DNA of 32,829 nt from an uncultured Clostridium sp. GTDB taxonomy: Bacteria > Bacillota > Clostridia > TANB77 > CAG-508. Where the stretch lies: positions 1 to 32,829 of the forward strand of contig CAOJFV010000011.1 in NCBI GenBank assembly GCA_948434985.1, in the 5' to 3' direction. This document shows, in pieces, positions 8,762 through 15,342 of this stretch. The translations under genes were made by a program, and so were the position numbers. How positions within the stretch are numbered: position 1 is the first letter of the stretch; every line of letters begins with the position of its first letter. The notes beneath the pieces were generated by a model. It had not been told where the DNA came from, did no database searches, and was given only the letters and a program-made list of their open reading frames with translations.

Positions 8762-9145
8762 ATGTTTGAAATACTAATAGGAATTATATCAGGATTTGTA
8801 AGTGGTATGGGAATGGGCGGAGGTACCATTCTTATACTATGTCTTTCAATGTTTTTAGGTATAGAACAACATATAGCACAGGCAACAAACTTAATTTTCT
8901 TTATACCAACATCTATAGTTGCAATTATTATAAATATTAAACAAAAGTATGTAGATTTTAAAATTGCAATACCAATTGCTATTTCAGGAGTAATAGGAGC
9001 GGTAATTGGGGCAATTTATTCTAGTAAAACTGATGTAAAAATGTTAAAAAAATACTTTGGAGTATTTTTGGGATTGATTGCAATTTGGGAAATATATTCA
9101 TTAATAAAAAAGTATAAACTTAAGAAAAAAACACATACTAGGTAG
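8762..9145 (+). CDS. TauE/SafE-family permease, second half
   Basis: A 127-residue membrane protein parallel to the previous gene: LIGIISGFVSGMGMGGGTIL, then QHIAQATNLIFFIPTS and two more helices, ending in a basic tail (KKYKLKKKTHTR). It is the second repeat of the split TSUP transporter. AAGGTGGGG lies upstream of the ATG. The 92-bp gap to the first half contains only AT-rich sequence with a TTCATTATTCACTATTTAATA run. Confidence 0.82.
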   Translation: MFEILIGIISGFVSGMGMGGGTILILCLSMFLGIEQHIAQATNLIFFIPTSIVAIIINIKQKYVDFKIAIPIAISGVIGAVIGAIYSSKTDVKMLKKYFGVFLGLIAIWEIYSLIKKYKLKKKTHTR

Positions 9146-9191
9146 TAAAAGGTAATGTTGATTACTAAAAACTAATAAGGAGGAAGTATTT

Positions 9192-9332
9192 ATGAAGTTT
9201 ATAAAAGGAATGGTAATGGGAACATTAATTTCAGCTGGTGTAGTTATGATGTATAATGAAAAAAATTCTATGAAGAAAAATAAAATGGTTAAAAAAGGAA
9301 AACAATTTATTAAAAAAATGGGAATTATCTAA
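9192..9332 (+). CDS. Small membrane-anchored protein
   Basis: A 46-residue protein with one N-terminal hydrophobic stretch (IKGMVMGTLISAGVVMMY) followed by a strongly basic tail (KKNKMVKKGKQFIKK). The perfect AAGGAGG upstream of ATG 9192 and the terminator directly after it make it a convincing gene. The layout is like short YtxH-type envelope proteins, but no family can be assigned. It probably sits in the membrane with the basic tail in the cytoplasm. Confidence 0.75.
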   Translation: MKFIKGMVMGTLISAGVVMMYNEKNSMKKNKMVKKGKQFIKKMGII

Positions 9333-9346
9333 TAATTCCCATTTTA
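9320..9346 (+). terminator. Terminator after the small membrane protein
   Basis: Arms GGGAATTA (9320-9327) and TAATTCCC (9333-9340) with a five-base loop overlap the end of the gene and are followed by ATTTTA. Confidence 0.75.
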
Positions 9347-9367
9347 CATTAAATAATTAATTACAAA

Positions 9368-9850
9368 TTATTTCTCGCATTTACATTCTTCACATTCGCA
9401 GTCACGATCACATTTGCAATCTGGTTTATGCTCTGGTTTACATTCTGGTTTGCAATGTCCAACAAAACAATCGCATTTATCCATTTTTACACCTTTTAAG
9501 CATTTTCCTTCATGGCTAGATCTAGCACATACTTTTACATGTTTAACTTGGTCAACCCAAAAGTTTATTTCATATTTCTTGTCTGGACAAAGAGGACCAA
9601 AAACAAATTCTCCATCTTCATCTGTGAAAGTATGAGAAACAGGTCTTCTTTCTTCTTTACCACATTCACAAACAACTTCAATTAGTTTTACAACAGCATC
9701 TTTAACTGGTTCTTTATAACAGTCTCTTATAACACCGTATATAACATTTCTATTATCACATGGTAAAGTAATATCTAAATCAAATTGTTTTCCGCAAGCG
9801 ATAGCACCGTCTACTTCAACAACTGGACAACATGGTTTTTCAAAATCCAT
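9368..9850 (-). CDS. Cys-rich protein with carboxypeptidase-regulatory-like fold
   Basis: A 160-residue protein with no signal peptide. Residues 35-105 look like a beta-sandwich of the carboxypeptidase regulatory / SpaA-like type (YGVIRDCYKEPVKDAVVKLI, FTDEDGEFVFGPL). The tail from about 125 is a Cys-, Lys- and Glu-rich repeat (HCKPECKPEHKPDC, then DCECEECKC), suited to metal binding or cross-linking. Such proteins in sporulating Clostridia could belong to the spore coat, but that is inference. An AAGGAG lies before the start codon. It is a single gene, divergent from the unit starting at 10014. Confidence 0.75.
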   Translation of the reverse strand: MDFEKPCCPVVEVDGAIACGKQFDLDITLPCDNRNVIYGVIRDCYKEPVKDAVVKLIEVVCECGKEERRPVSHTFTDEDGEFVFGPLCPDKKYEINFWVDQVKHVKVCARSSHEGKCLKGVKMDKCDCFVGHCKPECKPEHKPDCKCDRDCECEECKCEK

Positions 9851-9953
9851 AAAAATCTACTCCTTTTATTAATATTAGCATTAAGCTATATTGTATAATA
9901 TGAGAATTCGACAAAAAAGTGATGATTTTCAAAAAAAATATAACAAATAGTTG

Positions 9954-9982
9954 TTGAAAAATAATATGAAATATGATATAAC
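9954..9982 (+). promoter_or_regulatory. Vegetative-type promoter upstream of the 38-residue gene and cdaA
   Basis: TTGAAA at 9954-9959, a 17-base spacer and TATAAC at 9977-9982 match the housekeeping sigma consensus. Confidence 0.6.
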
Positions 9983-10013
9983 AAGTACATAATTTTTTTG
10001 GAGGAAAAAGTAT

Positions 10014-10130
10014 ATGAGTAATAAAAAAGATAAAGCACAAATATTTGTAAAAATAATGGCAGCAATACTTGCAGGATTAATGATGCTTGCAGTAGCAGGA
10101 ACATTAATTTATTATTTAATAGGAAGATAA
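10014..10130 (+). CDS. 38-residue membrane protein upstream of cdaA
   Basis: A charged start (MSNKKDKAQIF) is followed by one transmembrane helix with sequence IMAAILAGLMMLAVAGTLIY. GGAGG lies 8 bases before ATG 10014. It is 16 bp from cdaA and shares its promoter, so it may be a small partner or regulator of the membrane cyclase; no family is recognised. Confidence 0.75.
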   Translation: MSNKKDKAQIFVKIMAAILAGLMMLAVAGTLIYYLIGR

Positions 10131-10146
10131 CAAAAGAGGGATAGAT

Positions 10147-11070
10147 ATGATAGATGGTTTTGGAGTTAGTATGCAGAAATTTTATGATGATATTATCGTA
10201 GGATATTTAAATGCATTTTCACAAAATCCAATGAATTTATTGATACTTGCAATAGATATTGTAATTGTAATATTTTTAGTGGCGACAATTATAAAATTTG
10301 CAAAAAATTCGCGTGCATGGCAATTATTAAAAGGGATTTCCTTCTTGGTGATTGCAAACGTATTAAGTTATATTTTACAACTACGAATTTTGAATTTTTT
10401 ACTAAATATTGTTATGACTTGGGGAGTGTTTGCGTTAATTGTTATTTTTCAACCAGAATTAAGAAGAGCATTAGAGCAATTAGGAACTAACAAATTTACT
10501 AAATTCTTTGGAATAGATAAAGATATACAAACAAGAACAAAAGAAGATATCTATAAAATAGTAATAGCAGCTTGCGAACTTGCTAAAACAAGTACAGGAG
10601 CTTTAATTGTAATAGAAAGAGATATAAAAATAAATGATATTATATCAACAGGAATAGAAATAAATTCGGAGGTTTCACCACAATTATTAGTAAATATATT
10701 TGTACCTAATACTCCACTACATGATGGAGCAGTAGTAATTAGTAATAACAAAATAACAGCAGCAGCTTGTATGTTACCCCTTGCAAGTGATACAGATATT
10801 GCAAAAGAACTTGGAACAAGACATAGAGCTGCAATAGGAATATCTAAAGAGTCTGATGCGATTGCAGTAGTAGTTTCTGAAGAAACTGGAAAAGTATCAA
10901 TTGCAAAGGATGGTACTTTAATTGCAGATGTTAAAGAAGAAACTCTTAAAAAGATATTAATAAAGAATATTGTTACAAATAAATATGGAGATGAAAAAAT
11001 TACAAAATTAGAAAGATTAAAAAATATTAATTTTGGATTTAAGAAAAAGGACAATAAAATAAAAAAATAA
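10147..11070 (+). CDS. cdaA: Diadenylate cyclase CdaA
   Basis: CdaA converts two ATP to cyclic di-AMP, the second messenger that controls potassium and osmolyte balance and cell-wall homeostasis in Gram-positives. The 307-residue protein has about three N-terminal transmembrane helices (residues 30-110) and a cytoplasmic DAC domain with the catalytic DGA at 193-195 and RHR at 225-227. The usual partner gene cdaR (YbbR) is not next to it; a terminator follows. The start ATG 10147 has AAAGAGGGAT upstream. Confidence 0.96.
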   Translation: MIDGFGVSMQKFYDDIIVGYLNAFSQNPMNLLILAIDIVIVIFLVATIIKFAKNSRAWQLLKGISFLVIANVLSYILQLRILNFLLNIVMTWGVFALIVIFQPELRRALEQLGTNKFTKFFGIDKDIQTRTKEDIYKIVIAACELAKTSTGALIVIERDIKINDIISTGIEINSEVSPQLLVNIFVPNTPLHDGAVVISNNKITAAACMLPLASDTDIAKELGTRHRAAIGISKESDAIAVVVSEETGKVSIAKDGTLIADVKEETLKKILIKNIVTNKYGDEKITKLERLKNINFGFKKKDNKIKK

Positions 11071-11086
11071 AATAATTTGAAAAGCC

Positions 11087-11119
11087 GTAGTAGCTAGCAA
11101 ATTAAATGCTAGCTATTAC
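11087..11119 (+). terminator. Hairpin after cdaA
   Basis: Thirteen-base arms (11087-11099 with 11107-11119, one mismatch) enclose a seven-base loop and are followed by CTTATTA. The U-run is weak. Confidence 0.6.
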
Positions 11120-11132
11120 CTTATTATAAAGC

Positions 11133-11163
11133 TTGTCAATATTTTTGGTATTAATTTTATAAA
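11133..11163 (+). promoter_or_regulatory. Probable promoter of the glucosaminidase-like gene
   Basis: TTGTCA at 11133-11138 and TATAAA at 11158-11163 (19-base spacer) or TTTATA at 11156 (17-base spacer). It is upstream of a leader of about 100 bases. Confidence 0.4.
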
Positions 11164-11217
11164 AGGTGAATATATATAATATATAAGACAACTTGTTTTT
11201 TTATAAGTAAATATATT

Positions 11218-11255
11218 CACAACATTATAATAAAATGTTGTGTTCAAAAACACAA
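11218..11255 (+). promoter_or_regulatory. Overlapping leader hairpins
   Basis: One hairpin has arms CACAACAT (11218-11225) and ATGTTGTG (11235-11242). A second has arms TTGTGTT (11238-11244) and AACACAA (11249-11255). They share bases 11238-11242 and so exclude each other. They lie directly before AAAGGA and the start at 11276. Confidence 0.45.
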
Positions 11256-11275
11256 TGAAAGGATGTTGAATATAA

Positions 11276-12019
11276 ATGAAAAATAATAAAAGTGGGCTGA
11301 AAATTGGACAGATAGTGGTAACCCTAAGTGTACTTTTTATAGTAGCTGCAAGCACACAATTATTTATTATTAGTAAGAATAATAATATCAAAACAGAAAC
11401 ACGAAATGTAGGTTTAGAAGAAAAAAATGATACTAGAAAAATAGTAGCAACAAGTAGAAGTGGAAATTATCGAGAAAGTACTATTAAACAAATAACAGAA
11501 ATAGATAATATTAGTGAAGATGTAGTGGAGGAAAAATTAGAAGAAAGTAAAAATTATAGATCAATAGAAGAAATACAAATATCAAAAGATATGGATTTAA
11601 CAATATCTACAGGAATATCAAAAGAAGATTTTAAAAAGTTAATGAAAAATTTAAAATTTGATACATCAAGATTTTTTTATGAAAATAGTGATATTATTTA
11701 TGACTTATGCCAAAAATATGAATTAAATGAAATATTTTTTTGTGGCTTAATTGCGGGAGAAGCAGGATGGGATATATCAGAAAGGCATAGAAATAACTGT
11801 AACTATATAAGTATGATGTCAAAAGGAAGATTAATAAAATATACTACAACTAAAGAAGGATTAGAAGCAGCAGCAAAATTGTTACACACTAAATATTTTA
11901 GCGAAGGTGGTATGTACTATTCAGGAAAAACATTAGAAGATGTACAAAAAATGTTTTGCCCAAAATCTTCAAAATGGGTTAATCTAATATATGATTGTAT
12001 GCAACAAATTGTAAAATAG
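11276..12019 (+). CDS. Membrane-anchored glucosaminidase-like protein
   Basis: The 247-residue protein has an N-terminal signal anchor (GQIVVTLSVLFIVAASTQLFI), a charged spacer to about residue 115 and a C-terminal lysozyme-like domain with FFCGLIAGEAGWDISERHRN, NNCNYISM, EGLEAAAKLLHTKY and YYSGKTLEDVQKMFCPK. This arrangement is typical of GH73-type N-acetylglucosaminidases, and E in GEAGWD is the likely catalytic acid. It would cut peptidoglycan outside the membrane. The family call is from motif memory, so the exact enzyme class is uncertain. It is monocistronic and closed by a strong terminator. Confidence 0.7.
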   Translation: MKNNKSGLKIGQIVVTLSVLFIVAASTQLFIISKNNNIKTETRNVGLEEKNDTRKIVATSRSGNYRESTIKQITEIDNISEDVVEEKLEESKNYRSIEEIQISKDMDLTISTGISKEDFKKLMKNLKFDTSRFFYENSDIIYDLCQKYELNEIFFCGLIAGEAGWDISERHRNNCNYISMMSKGRLIKYTTTKEGLEAAAKLLHTKYFSEGGMYYSGKTLEDVQKMFCPKSSKWVNLIYDCMQQIVK

Positions 12020-12051
12020 ATTTTTAATATAGGAATTAAAATGTAATAAAT

Positions 12052-12092
12052 CCCTAACTTATTAGAGTAATTAATAAGTTAGGGTAATTTTT
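12052..12092 (+). terminator. Bidirectional terminator
   Basis: Perfect 13-base arms (12052-12064 with 12072-12084, CCCTAACTTATTA and its complement) are followed by TAATTTTTG. It lies between two converging genes. Confidence 0.85.
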
Positions 12093-12110
12093 GTAGAGAA
12101 AATCAATAAA

Positions 12111-12962
12111 TTATGTTATAAATTTGTATACAGCCTCAGCAAATCCACTATTTTCTACTGTATTTGTAGTGGTATATGTAGCAACTTTTTTTATTTCATC
12201 ATAAGCATCTGAAAGAGTAACACCAATTCCACAATTTTTAAGCATATCTATATCGTTTACATTGTCTCCAATAGCCATAATATCATTTGTATCAACATTA
12301 AGAAAATTACTTAGGTAATTTAATGCATAACCTTTACCAATATTTTTAGGAGTGATATCCAAGTATTCGTATTCCTTATTTATTATCATATCTTTATATT
12401 GATTTCTCTTTTTTATATGATTAATACTCAATGAAATATCTTTCATAATAATATCTTTTACCGTATCAAGAGAATTATCACTAGAAATAACAAGCTTAAA
12501 TATTTGAGAATTGTGACTATTAACATATTCTTTTATATCAGATACTATTCTAAAATGAAGATTTTCTGTATTTTTACTACCATTTAAAATATAATTTCTT
12601 AAATCCATATACATAAGAGCTTCTGTAATAACTTCATTATCAGTATAGATATGGATATGTAAATTATGTTCTTTTGCAATTTCATAGCAAGAATTAAAAT
12701 TCTCAATACTTACAAGATTTTTATATATTTCTTTACCAGTATTTAGATCTATAATTAAGGTACCGTTTCCAAAAATTCCATAAGAAGCATTACATTTTGA
12801 ACAAATATCTTTCGTGATAGAATAAGTCTTACCTGTACATATTGCAAAATCAATATGTTTATTGTGCATTGATTGTATAGCATCTAAATTTTTAGCAGGT
12901 ATAAAATTGTTATGATCAACTAAAGTACCATCTAAGTCACTAGCTACTAATTTTATAGACAT
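12111..12962 (-). CDS. Cof-type HAD-superfamily hydrolase
   Basis: A cytoplasmic phosphatase of the HAD-IIB (Cof) type, 283 residues, acting on small phosphorylated metabolites. Motif I is SDLDGTLVDH (nucleophile D9 with D11 after the chosen start), motif II is ICTGKTY, and motif IV is MAIGDNVNDIDML, followed by GIGVTLSDAYDEIKKVA. I chose ATG 12962, preceded by GGTGGTGG; the longer frame upstream adds a hydrophobic stretch with no ribosome site. The substrate cannot be told from sequence. Confidence 0.9.
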   Translation of the reverse strand: MSIKLVASDLDGTLVDHNNFIPAKNLDAIQSMHNKHIDFAICTGKTYSITKDICSKCNASYGIFGNGTLIIDLNTGKEIYKNLVSIENFNSCYEIAKEHNLHIHIYTDNEVITEALMYMDLRNYILNGSKNTENLHFRIVSDIKEYVNSHNSQIFKLVISSDNSLDTVKDIIMKDISLSINHIKKRNQYKDMIINKEYEYLDITPKNIGKGYALNYLSNFLNVDTNDIMAIGDNVNDIDMLKNCGIGVTLSDAYDEIKKVATYTTTNTVENSGFAEAVYKFIT

Positions 12963-13064
12963 TATTCCACCACCTCTAATATAAGCTATATATATTAAAC
13001 TATAAAATAATAATAAAATCAATACTATTTGTACTAATTTAGAAGGTAGACTGAAACTTAATAG

Positions 13065-13093
13065 TTGTAAAAGTATTGTTTCTATGATAAAAT
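13065..13093 (+). promoter_or_regulatory. Promoter of truA
   Basis: TTGTAA at 13065-13070, a 17-base spacer and TAAAAT at 13088-13093, 31 bases before ATG 13124. Confidence 0.55.
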
Positions 13094-13123
13094 TTTATAT
13101 AAAATAAAAAGTAGGAGAGAACT

Positions 13124-13863
13124 ATGCGAAATATTAAGCTTACAATAGAATATGATGGAAAAGACTTTAACGGTTGGCAAAAACAGCCAAATAAATTAAA
13201 TATTCAAGGAACTATTGAAAAAGCAATTAAAGAATTAACAAAAGAAGAAGTGAACTTAAATGCTTCTCGGTAGAACTGATGCAGGTGTTCATGCTTTACG
13301 GACAAGTTGCTAATTTTAAAACAAATTCTAATATTCCAATAGAAAAATTTGGGGTAGCTATAAATTCTGTAATAAAGAAAAGTATTGTAATAAAAAAAGC
13401 AGAAGAAGTAGACGAAAATTTCCACTCAAGATATTGTTGTAAACAAAAAACATATAGATATATAATAAATAATTCTGAATATGGTACAGCGATTTATAGG
13501 AATTTAGAACATCATATTCCACAAGAACTAAATGTAGAGGAAATGAAAAAAGCAATAAAACATTTTGAGGGAGAACACGATTTTAAAGCATTTAAGTCAA
13601 GTGGAACAAGTAGTAAAAGTAGTGTAAGAACTATATATAATGCTGAAATAACACAAGAACAAGATAAAATAATAATAGAGTTAACTGGAAATGGTTTTTT
13701 ATATAATATGGTAAGAATAATATCTGGAACATTAGTAGAAGTAGGACTTGGTAAAATAAAACAAGAAGAAATACCTAATATTATAAATAAAGGTGATAGA
13801 GCTTTAGCAGGAAAAACTTTACCGCCTCAAGGCTTATACTTAGTGAAAGTAGAATATAAGTAA
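13124..13863 (+). CDS. truA: tRNA pseudouridine synthase A, two +1 frameshifts
   Basis: TruA makes pseudouridine 38-40 in the anticodon arm of many tRNAs. Translation from ATG 13124 (GTAGGAGAG upstream) gives 48 typical N-terminal residues (IKLTIEYDGKDFNGWQKQPN) and then meets CGG TAG. Dropping the C at 13268 opens ten codons encoding GRTDAGVHAL, the catalytic motif with Asp52. A second CGG at 13299 would stop the frame four codons later. Dropping that C joins it to the remaining 187 codons (GQVANFKTN onward, GNGFLYNMVRIISG). The total is 245 residues, the normal length. The catalytic loop therefore exists only if both shifts happen. Confidence 0.88.
13268..13270 (+). other. CGG +1 frameshift site 1 of truA
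   Basis: The reading is GCT TCT C GGT AGA ACT GAT. In the zero frame CGG is followed directly by TAG. The glycine is the first residue of the GRTDAG catalytic motif. Confidence 0.85.
13299..13301 (+). other. CGG +1 frameshift site 2 of truA
   Basis: The reading is CAT GCT TTA C GGA CAA GTT. It lies 31 bases after site 1, in the frame that site 1 opens, and leads to the rest of the protein. Confidence 0.85.
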
Positions 13864-13978
13864 CAAAAGATATATAGTTGAGCAATTTTAGAATTGTAGC
13901 TAATTTATAAATAAGTAACAAAAATAATAAAGTATTCATAATATATAGTAAAAATAATGCTAAAGAAAGGAGAATATT

Positions 13979-14512
13979 ATGAATATTTTACTTATATTTT
14001 TTGCATTACCACTTGCTACTATTATATTAGCAGTTGTTTTACAAAAATTAATAAAAAGCCCAATTTTAGTAGCAGCAATCTTTTTTGCAATATATTTAAT
14101 TGTAGCTTTTGCTGTCTTTAATGCTACATTTTTAATTGCAGTAATTGTATATACATTTTTAGCTTATATAACAGCAGCTATTGTAAAAATAATTTGTTGT
14201 TTTTCTAGAAATTGGAACTGTACTTGCAATAACAGAGAAGATAATAATTCTTGTAGAAGAAATGAAAATACAACAAGCAATAATGTGTTAGCTTTAGCTA
14301 ATGAAGAAACAGTTAATCTATCAAGTGAGAATGGATGTACTTGTAGAGTTACTTGTAGAAATAGTAATGCGAATGCCTTTAACAATGGGTATAATAGAGG
14401 ATACAACAACGGATATGATAACGCATATAATTTTATAAGTAACAATGGAGGAATAAAAAGTAATAATACTACAAATAATAATTGCTGTTGTAATTGTAGA
14501 AGATGTAGATAA
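13979..14512 (+). CDS. DUF2651-like membrane protein with Cys/Asn-rich tail
   Basis: The first 80 residues hold about three transmembrane helices (LPLATIILAVVLQKLIKSPI, then VAFAVFNATFLIAVIVYTFL), resembling small DUF2651/YbeF-type membrane proteins. After a CCFSRNWNCTC junction the tail of about 100 residues is low complexity: Asn, Gly and Tyr repeats (NNGYNRGYNNGYDNAYN) ending in NCCCNCRRC. Cysteine clusters on both sides of the Asn-rich part suggest a metal-binding or disulfide-linked tail. AAAGGAG precedes the start. The function is unknown; the family call is tentative. Confidence 0.65.
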   Translation: MNILLIFFALPLATIILAVVLQKLIKSPILVAAIFFAIYLIVAFAVFNATFLIAVIVYTFLAYITAAIVKIICCFSRNWNCTCNNREDNNSCRRNENTTSNNVLALANEETVNLSSENGCTCRVTCRNSNANAFNNGYNRGYNNGYDNAYNFISNNGGIKSNNTTNNNCCCNCRRCR

Positions 14513-14515
14513 TAT

Positions 14516-14540
14516 AAGGAGACTAGAGTCTCCTTTTTGT
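14516..14540 (+). terminator. Terminator before rqcP
   Basis: Arms AAGGAGACT and AGTCTCCTT (14516-14524 with 14527-14535) with a tight loop are followed by TTTGTTT. Confidence 0.85.
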
Positions 14541-14604
14541 TTCTTATCTATTTACTATTAACCAAAAATGTGATATAAATTATGGTGTAAAAAGGAGACA
14601 AGCT

Positions 14605-14841
14605 ATGAGATTAGATAAATTTTTAAAAGTTGCAAGAGTAATTAAAAGAAGAACTATTGCAAATGAAGTTGCAGATAAAGGTAGAGTCTGTGTTAATGGA
14701 AAAATAGTTAAACCTAGTTATGATGTAAAAGTAGGAGATATATGTGAAATTACATTTGGAGATAAGGTTTCTAAATTTGAAATAATAAATATACCAGAAA
14801 ATCCAGCAAAAATAGTAGGAGAATTAATAAAAATATTATAA
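14605..14841 (+). CDS. rqcP: S4-domain RNA-binding protein RqcP (YabO)
   Basis: This 78-residue protein is almost entirely an S4 domain: MRLDKFLKVARVIKRRTIAN, then GRVCVNGKIVKPSYDVKVGD. It matches the RqcP/YabO family, which in Bacillota works with RqcH on split 50S subunits to add C-terminal alanine tails to stalled nascent chains (ribosome quality control). AAAAAGGAGACAAGC lies before ATG 14605. The next gene follows after 16 bp. Such rescue is worth noting in a genome with many apparent frameshift sites. Confidence 0.88.
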   Translation: MRLDKFLKVARVIKRRTIANEVADKGRVCVNGKIVKPSYDVKVGDICEITFGDKVSKFEIINIPENPAKIVGELIKIL

Positions 14842-14857
14842 AATAAGGGATTAAATT

Positions 14858-15274
14858 ATGAGAAAAATAAAAGAGACATTATTAGAAAAAGATTTTGGAG
14901 CATATTTATATGATTTAAGAGAAAAAAAGGGATACACCATTGAAGAATTAGTAGAAAAGATTAATATGCCAAATGTAACAATTAAAACCATAAAAAAATG
15001 GGAACACGATTTAGAATTTCCAAATTTAGATGTAATGTATAAAGTATCTGAAATCTATGAAGTGCCAAGTGAAGTTTTAATGCAAATTAGAACCCAGACA
15101 TTAGAAGAAGGACTAAAAGGGGTTCATAGAACTTTAATTAGATTTATTGGATATATATTAGGAATTTCTATATATGGTGCAGTAATTTTTTCGTATGCTT
15201 TTTTATTTGTGGCAGGAATTGGTTCGGTACTATTTATTGCAAAAGTTATGAATGAAGCTGTAGGAAGATTTTAG
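14858..15274 (+). CDS. XRE regulator with C-terminal membrane segments
   Basis: The 138-residue protein has an N-terminal XRE-type helix-turn-helix (residues 14-70: LYDLREKKGYTIEELVEKIN, KTIKKWEHDLEFPNLDVMYK) and a hydrophobic C-terminal half with one or two transmembrane helices (IGYILGISIYGAVIFSYAFL, FVAGIGSVLFIAKV). It is a membrane-tethered regulator or a sensor-type repressor. It is probably co-transcribed with rqcP. No target operator is visible. Confidence 0.8.
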   Translation: MRKIKETLLEKDFGAYLYDLREKKGYTIEELVEKINMPNVTIKTIKKWEHDLEFPNLDVMYKVSEIYEVPSEVLMQIRTQTLEEGLKGVHRTLIRFIGYILGISIYGAVIFSYAFLFVAGIGSVLFIAKVMNEAVGRF

Positions 15275-15342
15275 ATAATAATACTTGATAAAGGTTTATA
15301 GGTAACCGTATAAAACCTAAATAAATAAAGAAGGAAAAAGAT

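Noticed and set aside
13268..13274. Stop-codon readthrough or selenocysteine
   Set aside because: Reading through the TAG, TGA or TAA after CGG would stay in the wrong frame; only a +1 shift restores the protein.
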